DNA from: Lomentospora prolificans
Taxonomy: Eukaryota > Ascomycota > Sordariomycetes > Microascales > Microascaceae
Assembly (NCBI GenBank): GCA_029532625.1
Contig: JARFXM010000003.1
Location: 930,001-994,000 of the forward strand
Direction: 5' to 3'
Length of the DNA: 64,000 nucleotides
Shown: positions 34,141-46,488 of the stretch, piece after piece
How the letters are laid out: the number at the start of each line of letters is the position of its first letter
How positions within the stretch are numbered: the first letter of the stretch is position 1
The notes under the pieces: model-generated
Told to the model about the DNA's origin: nothing
Database searches by the model: none
The model's input: the letters and a program-made list of their open reading frames with translations, nothing else
Made by a program: the position numbers and the translations under genes

Positions 34141-35335
34141 GTTAGCTGTAACTATTGAACAGTGAAGGGGAGGTGTGGGACGGATATCGCAATGCTCTCC
34201 TCAGCTAAACTTTCGTACCCCTGAAAGGCTAGGCTGGCCTAAATTAATCGTTTATAGATTATAATTCCCAGTCTGTCTATTCAACCAGCATCAGGGCTTG
34301 CATCAGGACTTGGTTAGGACTTGGCTGACTTGAACTTAGCTCTTAACAGGAGATTACTTTCCAGGTTCAAGACTTGTGTTCTGGTGAAGTACATTTCACT
34401 GACTATTACTGATGGTAATAGACTACAGGTTTACTCATGACTGAGCTGGAGTTTGTTCCATATCTTGGGTCAAAAATAGTTGTTGGAGCAGGCAAATTAA
34501 GCAAAGTCCCGAACAGACAATATTAACACTCTTAAAATTCATGGATGCCTTCCTGATTGTTCTACTTTTGTTAGCATGATTTGTATAACCTGCTAGGTAG
34601 GCGTTTAAGCGGCTTTCATGAGATGATTGGTAAGATCAATATCTAGTTCCCTATTGTCATCCTAAAAATACTTTTTTTTCCCGAAACTATGCAGACGGTC
34701 AGATTTTAGGGTTTAATCTTTGCTACGTCGATTGCATTACGCTGGCCTCAATTGAACTTTCGGCTGGCGTACTGGCTTGATTGACGGATACTCCAGGTTT
34801 GGATATGGATGGAGCTTGGGTCAACGCTCTAGCCGATGCGACAGCGTCGCTAGCATCTTCTAAGGCGCTATTCAGGGCTACACATGATTTAGGCGGTACG
34901 CTAATTTGAGTAAGATCAATTGACGGGTAAAGCTCAGCTTTGGATAGATACATATAAACTTGGGCCCATTAGGCGAAAGGGTATAAATGTCGTACTTCGT
35001 ACACTAGTTCCTCACGTCACTCCATGGACGAATTAGGACGACCTGGTCCTTGTTCCGCAATAAATTATGGGCTAAAATAATAACGAATCTCCCCGATAGT
35101 GTAATAGCTGTGTATAAGCAAGTATACGATAGTTGAACAATTTTAACCACGTCGATATTTCCATCCATGAGCCCAGTCAACTCAAGTGTCTATGTGTCCC
35201 CATATCCTATCGTCCGGCTTGGTGTTCGAGCTTACCCCAAACTCATTACAACGACACGTGTTTGAATAAGTTGGTTACCTCCTCTCCGCTTTCATCTATG
35301 TTCTCCTATCCACTACCCGAATAACCAAGGATAGA
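34141..35335. other. Intergenic region, possibly repeat-derived
   Basis: These 1.2 kb have lower GC than the flanking genes and contain imperfect tandem wording (CAGGGCTTGCATCAGGACTTGG and variants, 34289-34330). A 76-codon Ala/Ser-rich minus-strand frame at 34723-34953 has no match that I know. The right end is the Yea4 promoter. Confidence 0.4.
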
Positions 35336-36773
35336 ATGGGTTCGAAATCGGCCGGTCTACGTACTCGAGAGGCAATCGGGCCGGGGAATCGCCCAGCCAC
35401 CCCAGGAGTGTACCAAATTCTTGCAAACACACTTCCGCAATGGCTAGCAGCTCTAGTAATGCTCAGTCTCATATTCGGGGGCTGTTGCTCAAATGTAGGT
35501 TCGCTCCCAGTTGCATGCGCTTTGTTTGTCTCCCAACGCTAACATCTCTGAAAGGTCTACGCGTTGGAGTCAATCATCCGGTAAGCACTTAACTAGAAGT
35601 CGTGATGGGAAGGATTAGCATTTGTGTTTGAGAAAGCTGGAAACTAATGCAGCGCCCATTCTCCAGGGTTGAGCCTGCCAGCGGTGAGTTGTCAAGGAGT
35701 CCTCTCACCACACTTACGCACACTGATACGCTGATTAAAAGGCACTCTCCTCACGTTTGTCCAGTTTTCATTTGTAGCTGTGACAGGTTATATTTCCCAA
35801 TTCGACTACACCAGGCCGCCTTTCTTCTTGCAAAAAAACAAGGTGCCTCTCCGTCGTTGGCTAGTGAATATTGTTTTGTTCTTCAGCATCAACGTGTTGA
35901 ACAACCATGCCTTCAGCTTTGATATATCGGTTCCCGTACACATCATCCTCCGATCTGGGGGGAGCATCACCACTATTGTCGCTGGTTATCTGTATGGAAA
36001 GCGGTATACCCAGGTCCAGGTCATATCAGTCATTCTTCTTACAATTGGTGTGATAACTGCTGCCTGGTTTGACTCACAGGCCAAGGTCAGTAAATTCGGC
36101 CTTAAATTCAAATTCAACATGGTTTAATTACTAAAGGACGGGCCGTTCGTAGGGCCTCGATACCCCGTCATCTCCGTCTGGCCGGCCCGCCTTCAGCACT
36201 GGCCTATTGATTCTCCTGGTAGCCCAAGTTCTTTCGGCCATCATGGGGCTGTATACTGAAGAGACATACAGAATCTACGGTCCGCAGTGGCGAGAGAACT
36301 TATTCTATTCTCACATCCTGTCTCTTCCACTCTTTCTTCCCTTCTCACAGTCGCTGATCACCCAATTCAAGAGGATAGTTCGAAGCCCGCCGTTTCAGTG
36401 GACCGTAAAGCCCGGGCTCGCCCTGAGTGTATACGGAAAACGTTTCGAATTAAGCACTTACATGCTTCCAGATATACCAAGCCAACTTGTGTATCTAGTG
36501 GCGAATGTGCTCACTCAATACGCGTGTATTCGCGGCGTGAACCTTCTTGCTGCAGCCTCGTCAGCCTTGACTGTGACGATTGTTCTCAACATACGCAAAT
36601 TGGCGAGCCTTTTACTTAGCATTTGGCTATTTGGGAATCAGTTAGCCCTGGGAACCCTGGTTGGGGCTATCATCGTCTTTAGCGCGGGGGCCATGTACTC
36701 GTTAGATTCGAGACCTAGGCCCCCAAGCCAGGGCCGAGAAAAACAAGTCGTGGGAAAGCTGAGGTTGGATTGA
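35336..36773 (+). CDS. yea4: UDP-N-acetylglucosamine transporter, Yea4 / SLC35B4 type
   Basis: Five exons (35336-35494, 35555-35580, 35667-35683, 35742-36085, 36153-36773) give 388 residues. Exons 2 and 3 are only 26 and 17 nt and encode VYALESIIR and VEPASG. The protein is a UAA-family nucleotide-sugar transporter with about ten membrane helices: TLLTFVQFSFVAVTGYISQF, NVLNNHAFSFDISVPVHIIL, RSGGSITTIVAGYLYGKRYT, and ALTVTIVLNIRKLASLLLSI near the end. Yea4-type carriers bring UDP-GlcNAc into the ER or Golgi for chitin and glycan synthesis. The hydrophilic N-terminus of about 35 residues ends at the first helix. The acceptor at 36152 was chosen because it alone continues the frame into GLDTPSSPSGRPAFSTGLLI. 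Confidence 0.92.
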
Positions 36774-37685
36774 AGAATTTGGAGTCACTACACAAGTCGT
36801 CATAACATATTGGTATTTCGTGGACTATGTTATAAGTGTATAGTCATACTTTCTAGAACCACACCAAAACTCACCCTTTCCGTGGCGGCGTACCTCCCCG
36901 CGTGGGGGAAAAAAGGATAAAGGGAATGAAGAAAGAAAGCGAAGAAAAGGGAGGAAAGGAAAGAAAAGACGGGGAGAAACAGGCGCGCCAGGCTCCAGGG
37001 CTCGTAAGTTACATAGTTGTTGATACTGCTATGTCGTCGAATTAGACTTTTGCCAGTCGTCCAGGGGCATCTCATTTCAGAGAAGATATGTCGTCCATTG
37101 GTATGGGTTAAATCTTAAAACCTTCCGTAGTGTGGCCATCAAAAAAGATTCGCCCCACCAAAGTCGGAAACGCTGGTAACACGGTGTACTTACTACCTAA
37201 GAAAGTTGAATTGCTCAATGTTCGTACTGTACTGACGTAGGGACCCGTGCTAGAAGCCCTGGCACCATTCGGTTATCATCGCTCCCGACCTCTTACCTCC
37301 CTTTCTGCTACTCTGTTCTCTGATGGCTACAATTTGAACTGGGCTTCCTCACCTTGCCGTCCCAACAATATTATCTCCGGAGCCAATATAAACATATTGG
37401 TATTTACCAGAACGCAAATTCCACAGGTAGACCCCCCTTCCCCTATGTCTGCGCCTCAATCACAGTCACAACATTTTCTCTCAATTCCCCCTCGTACTTT
37501 CACCGCCCCTGCAATTGAACCAAGCATCGGTTTGTCGTGGTGTTTTCAACAACGGGCTACTTTGTTATCCTTCCATCAAGTGCATGCCTTCACTAAGTAC
37601 CGTGCGGGCTTGAGCGTCTGCTAGCGCTCGCCGGCTTACTCTACACTCTTCGACCCACGCTAATGTTAGTTGTAACTAGCTAGAG
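36774..37685. other. Yea4 3' flank and AMP deaminase promoter
   Basis: A purine-rich tract on the plus strand at 36903-36981 (runs of G and A, few pyrimidines) is the main feature. The region 37240-37685 is pyrimidine-rich and is probably leader of the AMP deaminase mRNA. A 125-codon frame at 37247-37624 is Ser/Pro-rich and is treated as leader, not a gene. Confidence 0.5.
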
Positions 37686-40600
37686 ATGGACCGAAGTGAT
37701 ACTGATTCCGACGGTGCATCCCATGGTCTCCCATTCACAGGCTCCCTTCTGTCTGATGGCCCGGATGATGCAGAATTTTGTGATGGAATGTTGCCACGGG
37801 ATCTTCCGAAGCGCTCTACGTTCTATGATCCAGTGGCGGAACGCCAAATGAGTCTTACAGACGCAAAACTTTTCTATCAGATGAGTCTATTAGACAGTCA
37901 AAGCAAGTCTGGGTCCTCAGTCGGGCAACAGCCGCACTCTATTGATGGAGACAACGGGGAGCTGGCGTCCTCTTTAGAGCTTCCGCAGCCGGCAATCGCC
38001 ATGTCTGAACCAGGACGACATAGACACACCATGACAGGGAAGGAGCCACGCCCTGCCACGCCATCGACTTCCCGGCAACCTCATCATTGGCATGATTCCC
38101 CTAATCGAGGGGCCTCCTCTGGAACGGTTCCTAGCCACCTACCGTCGCCAGCTGAAAATGCTATCCCTCATGACTCTGAGCGCCAACCCAATGATCATCC
38201 CGATAGGCGGCCTTGGTCCGGTATGCAGCCGTCGGATAACCATTTTCGGAGCGCTTCGGTGAATATTCCGGATGCTGACCTACATATGTTGACCGAACTG
38301 AGTACAATATCCTCAAATATCTACAAGGTCATATCTCTGCGTGACAAGTACATCAAATTGTCATTGCAGGGCCCGCTAGACAACCCCAAAGATTCACCGG
38401 ACTGGGTGATATATCCCCCCCCACCAGAGCCAGCCTGGGTCCAAGAGTATGGTACAATTCCTGGAAGCTCGTCGAATAGCCTCAGTAATAGTATGGTTCT
38501 GTCAACTGAGATGGGCCAAACTGACCCTACTAAAGGCACTCCGCACAAAGCTGGGAAGTCAAATCCAGCCAAGAAGCGGAAACCTGGTCATGACATTGGA
38601 GAAGATTTCGACATGCATGACATTTTACCCCTTCCCGGCCCATGTGACATGGCCTTCAAACTCGACGAGAATGGGGTTTATCAGGTCTGGGATACCTCGG
38701 CTCCCGCACTCTCACATCCTCTCGTACAGGTGCCCACTATTCGCGAGTTTTACATGGATCTCGATGAGGCTTTGAACATATCTGCCGACGGGCCTAGTAA
38801 AAGCTTTGCATTTCGCCGCCTACAGTACCTGGAAGGCCAATTCAACATGTACGTGCTCTTAAACGAGTACCAAGAAACGGCGGATAGTAAAAGGGTGCCG
38901 CACCGCGACTTTTATAATGTCCGTAAAGTGGATACCCACGTCCATCATTCTGCATGTATGAATCAAAAACATTTGCTTCGCTTCATCAAGAGCAAGATGA
39001 AGAAGTGCCCAGACGAGGTTGTCCTCTTCCGCGATGATCGCCACCTAACCCTTGCGGAAGTCTTTGACAGCATCAATCTGACTGCCTACGACTTAAGTAT
39101 AGACACATTGGATATGCATGTAAGTCCTTTCTTACCTTGGCGTCAACTATATTCGGTTTGTCTCACATGGAACTGGCCTAGGCGCATAAGGATTCATTCC
39201 ACCGTTTTGACAAGTTCAATCTTAAGTATAATCCAATTGGCGAGTCTCGCTTGCGGACCATATTTTTGAAGACCGATAATTTCATCAATGGCCGTTATCT
39301 CGCCGAAATTACGAAGGAGGTCATCTCAGACCTGGAGTCGAGCAAGTACCAAATGGTCGAATGGCGGATATCAATATATGGGAAGGCTATTGATGAATGG
39401 GACAAACTCGCCGCGTGGGTAGTTGATAACAAGCTTTTCTCTCACAACGTTCGCTGGTTGATACAAATACCACGCCTTTTCGATGTTTACAAGGCTAGCG
39501 GCCTCATGGAGACTTTTGAGCAAATCATCACAAACCTTTTTCAGCCGCTTTTCGAGGTAACCAAGGACCCAACGACACACCCGAAGCTCCATATTTTTCT
39601 CCAGCGTGTTATTGGATTCGACTCGGTCGATGACGAGAGCAAGGTCGAGAGGCGCCTGTTCAAGAAATTTCCAGTCCCCAAAGTCTGGAACTCTGGTCAG
39701 AATCCGCCGTATAGTTATTGGATTTACTATCTCTACGCCAACATGGTATCCCTGAACCATTGGCGAAAACGGCGTGGCTTCAACACATTTGTGTTGCGTC
39801 CTCACTGCGGCGAAGCTGGTGATAGTGAGCATCTTGCAGTCGCAGCACTCTGTTGCCACAGCATAAGCCATGGTCTTTTGCTTCGCAAAGTACCGCTCCT
39901 GCAGTATATTTTCTATCTCGAACAAATAGGCATAGCAATGTCCCCGCTGAGCAACAACGCTCTATTTCTGACCTTTGAGCGGAACCCCTTCAACCAGTAT
40001 TTCAAACGTGGTCTGAACGTCTCACTGTCTACAGATGACCCTCTTCAATTCGCGTTCACGAAAGAGCCCCTTATTGAGGAGTATGCAGTAGCCGCACAGA
40101 TTTACAAGCTGAGTTCTGTGGATATGTGTGAATTAGCGAAGAATTCTGTGAAGCAGAGTGGATATGAAGACTCAATCAAACAACAATGGCTCGGCCCGAA
40201 CTACTTGAAGCCCGGGAAAGATGGCAATAAGATGGACAAAACCAATGTTCCCGATAGACGAGAAGAGTTTCGCCACCTCGTCCTTATGGAGGAAAAAGAA
40301 CTGTGAGCTTCCTCCCAGTATACGCTTCGACAAGTAACTAACTTTAGGTGTATCTAGTTTGCAGCGTTATATTGCGATGGCGGCCCGCAAAGAGCCTTCC
40401 TTAGGGTGCCAACATTCTTCTACAGTCACATCGCCGGTGGCAATGAGCGGTAGCATGTCCACAGCCAACGAGAATAAGGCGCATGCTACGCCATCGCCCC
40501 TAATTAAAGGTGCACCCATAGTTGGCTCCCCACGAAGCTCGCACCCAGGCGTGGATGCCAACTGGCCGACTGACCACCTCTCTGGGAGCGAACCTAAAAT

Positions 40601-40691
40601 ATTCCCAGGAGTGGTGAGCCGAGGACAGCGGAGTAACAGTGTGAGGTTTGGCGAAGACATTGGTAAGACGCCGACATCGTCGGAGCACTAG
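37686..40691 (+). CDS. AMP deaminase
   Basis: Three exons (37686-39119, 39182-40302, 40358-40691) give 962 residues. The first 330 are a disordered regulatory tail. The catalytic TIM barrel carries the metal-binding start KVDTHVHHSACMNQKHLLRF near residue 416, LRPHCGEAGD, and the deaminase signature SLSTDDPLQF near residue 758. The enzyme converts AMP to IMP plus ammonia in the purine nucleotide cycle, in the cytosol. The third exon adds a Ser/Pro-rich tail ending GSEPKIFPGVVSRGQRSNSV, which resembles the end I recall for Aspergillus homologues, so I include it. Without that splice the frame stops at once (CTG TGA), and an earlier acceptor at 40347 would give three residues and a stop. The C-terminus is the least certain part. 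Confidence 0.93.
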
Positions 40692-41479
40692 CAATACTCT
40701 GCAACTTCTCCCTTACGGGTAGTATGGGCTTATTGGTAAACCGACTAAGAGAGATAGCGTAAGGTGGATGCTTAACAAATAGGCGTACTTCGGTTTACGG
40801 GTTTAAGTCCCGGGGCGAGGTGCCTGTAGTGCAGAGAATCGCATCGAGGATGAGGGAGATAAAAAAAAAATCTTGTATTAGAGCTTCCAGATTATTTCGT
40901 TTATATACATATATTCTTATATTGAGTTATTTATCGATTGAGGGTCATAGACTCGGCCCACTAGGATTACGAGCACCCTTGACCATTCACCACAGCCAGC
41001 CGTTGCACCTCAATGTTCAGTTCGAGCGATCTTCTGAACTGGTCATATCCAGTCCATAGAAGCGACTTGTTTGCTTCCCCACCCATCCTTCAGCAGTCTC
41101 ATCCTCAATTTCCTACTAGCTCGTACCACTCTGCTCCGTTCGACGAGATCTTCACTCCGCGAGTTCTCCATTGCCTCAGCCCACCCGGGATACGCGTCTT
41201 CCACCCCCCTCCAGCTTCAACATACAGCCACGGGACTATTTGCATCCGTCCCGGTGGTTATTACCTACCCATTATCTCTTGTTCTAGGCTGAGGCTTTCC
41301 CTTTCCTGCGCCAGACGCTGGGATCTGCCAGACGAATCGATACCGTCTGTTGTCGCTAGTTTCCAACTCCCTCTCTCGCCTGTTGTAGCCCTTGTATGCC
41401 ATCGTCTACACAAATAGTGACAGCGCCCTTGGAATCTCGTCACAGCGCCTGGTCCACGACCGAATAGATCGTCAAAAAG
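40692..41479. other. Upstream region of the Sla1 gene
   Basis: The stretch contains a short A run (40861-40869) and a long pyrimidine-rich part from about 41050 to 41450, typical of a fungal promoter and leader. Small upstream open frames occur in it (for example at 41013), so translational control is possible but not shown. Confidence 0.5.
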
Positions 41480-44400
41480 ATGGGGTTCCTTGGTATTTAC
41501 AAGGCACTGTATGACTACGTGCCACAAGGCGAAGGGGAGCTCGCGATTTGTGAGGGTGACTTGCTCTACGTTCTTGAGAAGAGTGAGGAGGACGAATGGT
41601 GGAAGGCGAAGAAAAAAACTGGCCCCGATGAAGAAGAGGAGCCGGTGGGTCTCGTCCCAAGCAACTATGTCGAAGAGGTATTTACTCCCTGCACCAATTT
41701 TGACGGCCTCTCTGACACGCTGCCAACAGGCCCAAGCTATCACCCACGCCCGGTCTATGTACGAGTACACGAGGCAAACTGATGAAGAGTTATCTTTCCC
41801 TGAAGGTGCTATGCTAGCAGTTTTCGATGCCTCTGAGCCAGATTGGATTTTAGTGGGACTGGATGATGATTATGGTTTCGCACCATCAAATTATCTTGAG
41901 GTTGACGAAACCCCCGAATCCGATTTCCGACGACCCACGCCTCCCCCGCCGTCACTCCCTGTCAGACCTACGTCTACTATAGTACCGCCCGAGCAGCCGA
42001 TCTCTCACGATACCACCGCTCGGGGTTCTCCACCCCCAGCGGACGGACCAGCCGCAGCCATAGCGAATATGATACAATCTCGAGATACTGGAGCCCGGCC
42101 ATCAACACCTCCGCCCCCACAGTTGCCGGCGCGTGGTGGCAACGCACAAATCAGCCCTGAGAGTGTAAAAAGTCCCTCTCTACCCGTGCGACCTGACGCC
42201 GAAGCATCGACACGACCCCGCGAGAATATGTCGCCTGTTTACGTGGGCTCTTCGAATACTCGGCATTCTTCAGACGATATGGTACATACTAGCTCACATC
42301 GGGCGCCCGGTGGTTTCCACATGTACAACGTGAATGAGATGGTGTCCGTGATGGGAAAGCGAAAGAAAATGCCAACGACACTTGGGATCAATATCAGAGC
42401 TAAATCCATCCTGATAGCGCCCGAGCATGTTAAAGACGGACCATCCCAAGAATGGACGGGTAACAAGATGACGCATTACTCTAGAGAAGGCAAGCATGTG
42501 TTCCTAGAACTAGTTCGGCCAAGTAAAAGTGTGGATTTCCACGCCGGTGCCAAAGATACAGCCGAGGAAATAGTTGCAGCTTTGGGTGAGCTAGCCGCCG
42601 CCGTGAGAGCGGAGGACCTACCTGTTTCCCTTTTATCACCAATGGGGCAGGGCCAGAAGACAGGCCAGGTGCTCTATGACTTTGTTGCTCAGGGAGATGA
42701 CGAAATCACTGTCAATGCGGGGGATGATGTTATCATCCTCGATGATACGAAGAGCGAAGAATGGTGGCAGGTACGGAATACGAAGACTGGAAAAGAAGGT
42801 GTCGTACCCAGCAGTTATATCGAAGCAACTGGATTCACTTCAAGCCAACCGAATTCTCGTGCAGTCGTGACGGGAAAGTCGACCGTTGAGCAGAATAGAC
42901 GGGAAGAGATCAGACTAACCAAGGAGGCCGTGAGATCTCATCCTGGAGACTTATCACCACAGGTAGGGCCGGGAATGCCCCTACCCGAAAGAGAAAGCAG
43001 CCTCCGGGCAAACGAGCATCATGGTAATTTTTCTCAGCAGAGGAACAAACGCGAAAGGGGGAAAGAGGGCGCCGGCCCACAGCAGAAGGCGTCCAAATCT
43101 CGTAAGTCATGGGGTTCCTACTTGTAGAAGCGATATTCTAACAGCTTCTAGGACCGGACTCCTCTAAGCTCCGGACATGGACGGATAGGTCGAAGTCCTT
43201 CAGTGTCGAGGCACAATTCCTCGGGATCAAAGATGGAAAAATCAATCTACACAAAGTCAACGGTGTCAAAATTGCCGTGCCGGTAGAGAAAATGTCCCAT
43301 GAGGACTTAGAATTCGTGGAGCGCCTAACCGGTGGGTCAGTCGGCCTCGATGGCCCCAACTCCCGAAAGCTAAGGTCCAGCGCTGAGGGCGGACATGGTG
43401 TAGCCTCTAAGGCTGGGGCAACGATCGAGCCGCGAAAGCCTGATTTCGATTGGTTCCAGTTTTTCTTAGATTGCGATGTGAACGTGGGACTCTGCGAGCG
43501 ATATGCCCAGGCCTTTGCGAAGGAGTCTATGGATGAGAGTGTTCTCTCCGATGTCGACTCGACAGTGCTCAGGACACTTGGTTTGCGTGAGGGTGACATC
43601 ATTAAGGTAATGCGGACACTAGACTCAAAATTCGGTAGGTCGAGCAAGTCGAATAAAGAAGCAGCTGATGCGGATGCCAATGGCCAGGGCGGGCTGTTTT
43701 CCGGTCCTGGTGGTACGTTGCGGAATAATACGAGGAAAGGCCGACCCGCCCCTGCTGTTCAGACCGATAATGTCGTTGACGCGGCCGCCTTTTCCCGGGC
43801 TGGCACGGGGGCTGGCACTGAGGTTACGTCACCCACTTCTACCACGGCTGGCAGTGTCACTGAACCGCAGCCTGTCAAAGTCATAGCAGACGGTTTTGAC
43901 GATGATGCGTGGGATGTGAAGCCGCCCCGACAAGCTGGAACTCCATCGACTTCAGCAGGGAACCTCGCCGACAACCCCAACACGAAACCCAAGAGCGCTG
44001 TTTCCGAATCACTAGCCGGATCTATGCAAGAACTGTCTCTCTTAACGCTCCCTTTGAAGCCAACTCTGGCTCCGACCTCTGCGCCAGTAGCTGAGGGCTC
44101 TTCTTCGGGAATCTTGACGGCGTCTCAATTACCCCAGTCTTCTCAACCACAGGGAGCAAGTCCTTCCTTTTTCGCGAACCTCGGCTCTACGCCTGGGCGG
44201 CAAACCGGCCCCTTGCATCATCGCCCACAACCGCCTCAACTTTCCGCCGGTCAAAGCCCCCTCGCTCCTCCTCCACCAGCCCGTCCGCTCTCCGCGCCGC
44301 TTTCCGCTCAGCCAAGCGCTTTCAATCCCCCGCCCATCGTCCCACAAATGACCGGGTCTGTGCACCCTTCTCTCCAGGGCCAGGTTGCCCCTCCAGGTCA

Positions 44401-44936
44401 AAGCCTCAGCGAGATCGACCAGGCCCGCCTCCGTGAGCAGTACATCCGCCAGATTCAAGCTACCCAGGTACCTCCCTATGGTGTGCAACCCTCTGCACCT
44501 AGTCTCATGCCAGCCACAACCGGGATCCAGGCCCCAATAGGGCAACCATTGATGCCAGTCTCGGTGTCGAATACAGGCTCTTTCACAGGAATCTCGCAAC
44601 AGCCTAGTAACTATAACACCGCATTTCAGGCGCAGCCGCAGTTTGCTCCTGTGCAAGGCGGCAACCTTAACAGCTTCCTTCTCCCCGCGCTTGAGCCTCA
44701 GAGAACTGGCGTGACCGGTGGACCAGGACCAGTAGTAGCAGCCGCACCCTTGGTTCCCCAACAAACAGGACCGGCGCCTCCCGTGCGCTTTGGTGTTGCA
44801 TCAAACACCCCGCGTCTCATACCTCAACCGACGGGTCGCCGTGCCAATCTTTCCCAAGCAAGTAAGTCTACCCTAACTCGTACATTGTCTTACCCTGCTA
44901 ATTTTACCAGCACCGGACAACCCATTCGGGTTTTAA
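41480..44936 (+). CDS. sla1: Endocytic actin-patch adaptor Sla1
   Basis: Four exons (41480-41677, 41730-43101, 43152-44861, 44911-44936) give 1101 residues. Two SH3 domains open the protein (ALYDYVPQGEGELAICEGD and SMYEYTRQTDEELSFPEG), then Pro-rich sequence. A third SH3 lies at about residue 376 (QVLYDFVAQGDDEITVNAGD). SHD1 comes next (RTWTDRSKSFSVEAQFLGI, near 530), which binds NPFxD cargo signals, and the SAM-like SHD2 follows near 620-690 (DFDWFQFFLDCDVNVGLC). The tail holds PxxTG repeats such as VPQMTG, VPQQTGPAPP and IPQPTG, substrates of Prk1/Ark1 kinases in yeast. The last exon is 26 nt and ends PDNPFGF, an NPF motif for EH-domain partners such as Pan1 or End3. Sla1 links cargo, clathrin and Las17 at endocytic sites. 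The exon boundaries all keep frame. Confidence 0.95.
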
Positions 44937-45394
44937 TGGGGTGAATGCAAGTGGAGGAGGTATAGATAATCCATTCCACCTATGTTATCTCCGTTGAGTA
45001 TATATCTGCACATACGGGAAGGGTACCTTCGTCTAATGTAATGCCGTTATCGTTTCTTATTCAAGGTGCACAGTATATTGACCATGAGATTGAAATGGAA
45101 TTAACTTAAGGAAAAGGACAGCTTCCTAAACAGCATCATCGCCTTCTAAAAACTTAGGTGGCCCAAGTTAGTATAGGAATGCGAATCTTAGTCAACAGCG
45201 GAGACGCGAATTGATCGCAAGAATCAAGTTGATTATTCCTTACGGGGCCAATCTAAGCATCCCGCGCTTAATAACTAGTACACACCCTTCACCATCTACC
45301 CTCGGACTCCGTGCAAACCCCGTGGAATTCAAGGAAGAGGAGCTGTGCGACATTATAGGCCAATAATCACAGAATCAGCATCCTTCCAAGTAAG
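44937..45394. other. Convergent 3' flanks of Sla1 and the TLC gene
   Basis: This is terminator territory for two genes that face each other. No gene or clear element was recognised. Confidence 0.5.
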
Positions 45395-46488
45395 CTAGAT
45401 GACGACATCAAGCTCTGGCTCGGACTTGACAGACGTAACATGACGCAACCGAGACTGCGAGACGGTGTCCTTCAAAGCGGTGGACTTTCCGGGCATCTTC
45501 GCCTCACCCTGAGGCTCAGTACTAGTGACCTGGAACCGCTTATGGAGTGCCTGGATCATTTTATAGAACCAGTAGGAGTTGAGGCTGTTTAACGTGATGT
45601 TACTTGCCAGATAAGCCACCGCTAGCCAAAAGGGTACACTGCTATTTTCGGTCGCGAATTTCATGGTATGCGCGCTAACTTCCTTGTCCACAAAATAGGT
45701 TAAGTCGGGGTGTGCGCCCACTGCAGACCACACGTCCTTGAAAACGAGATACGATTGATACGTTCCGTAAACGAGACGGCAGGAGAAGAAGGTTGAGATC
45801 AAAAGGAACCCATTGTACAGCTGGATCGAAGAGCCCGTCATTCCTAGTTTGTCTAAAAACCAATGAATATTGAGAAAAGGCGTGGATAACTCCCAAAGGA
45901 TAAAGTTGCAGGCGTAATAATTGAGGAAGGGGCGCTAAATCGAAGCGCATTAGTATGTAATCAGGTTGGCATCCTTGTTTCAGAGTGGCAATCGACAGGA
46001 CCTACAAATCCGAGAGAATAAACAGCCAAGGCGCTTATTGCGTGCGCTAGAGTACCAAAGCCGAAGACGTCCATGTTACGGGAGGTGACGATAAGATCCC
46101 ACAAGAAGTATCCAGTAGCAAGGCCCTGGACCATTCCACAAGCGCTGGTGTAGCCCCATACTCGCTCCTGCCACCCCATCGTCTTGCGCTCCTCATCGGT
46201 AAACATTACCCATAGGGCAAGAGCATTGATCAGGCAGCTCTGGACGAGGGAGACCACGTGAGCATCCCAGTTGAGCCTTCTCGCTCGAGAAAGCTTGTTG
46301 TAATGGCTAGAGAAGAAGAGACGAGAGATTGCGGGCGAGAGCGGGTAGTAGATGATGCCGTAAACGAGACTACCCACTAGAACTTCGTGGATATGATATG
46401 GAAGCGAAGGTAGCGACAAAACTTCGGCAACCGGGGCGGTCGCGCGTTGAAGCCATGGAATTGGCGGAATGAAGAACGGATCGTGCAT
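45395..46488 (-). CDS. TLC-domain (TRAM-LAG1-CLN8) membrane protein
   Basis: Two exons (46006-46488, 45395-45934) give 340 residues. Exon 1 ends SLGF at donor GTAGGT and exon 2 resumes RPFLNYYACNFILWELSTPF, which ties the halves together. About seven hydrophobic segments are visible, including VSLVQSCLINALALWVMF, GMVQGLATGYFLWDLIV and LLISTFFSCRLVYGTY. The histidine WDAHVVS and the later LWELSTPFLNIHWF fit the TLC pattern of TMEM56/TLCD4-like proteins rather than ceramide synthases, since a homeobox and the Lag1 motif with two adjacent histidines are missing. The C-terminal 45 residues are hydrophilic. The role is probably membrane lipid handling in the ER or Golgi; the specific function is unknown. 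Confidence 0.85.

Noticed and set aside
34723..34953. 76-codon Ala/Ser-rich minus-strand frame
   Set aside because: Low complexity, no flanking exons and in a likely repeat-derived stretch; not supported as a gene.
40727..40820. tRNA-like stem-loop (CGGG TTTAAGT CCCG)
   Set aside because: The loop lacks the TTCRA core, and no acceptor, D or anticodon arms could be folded around it.
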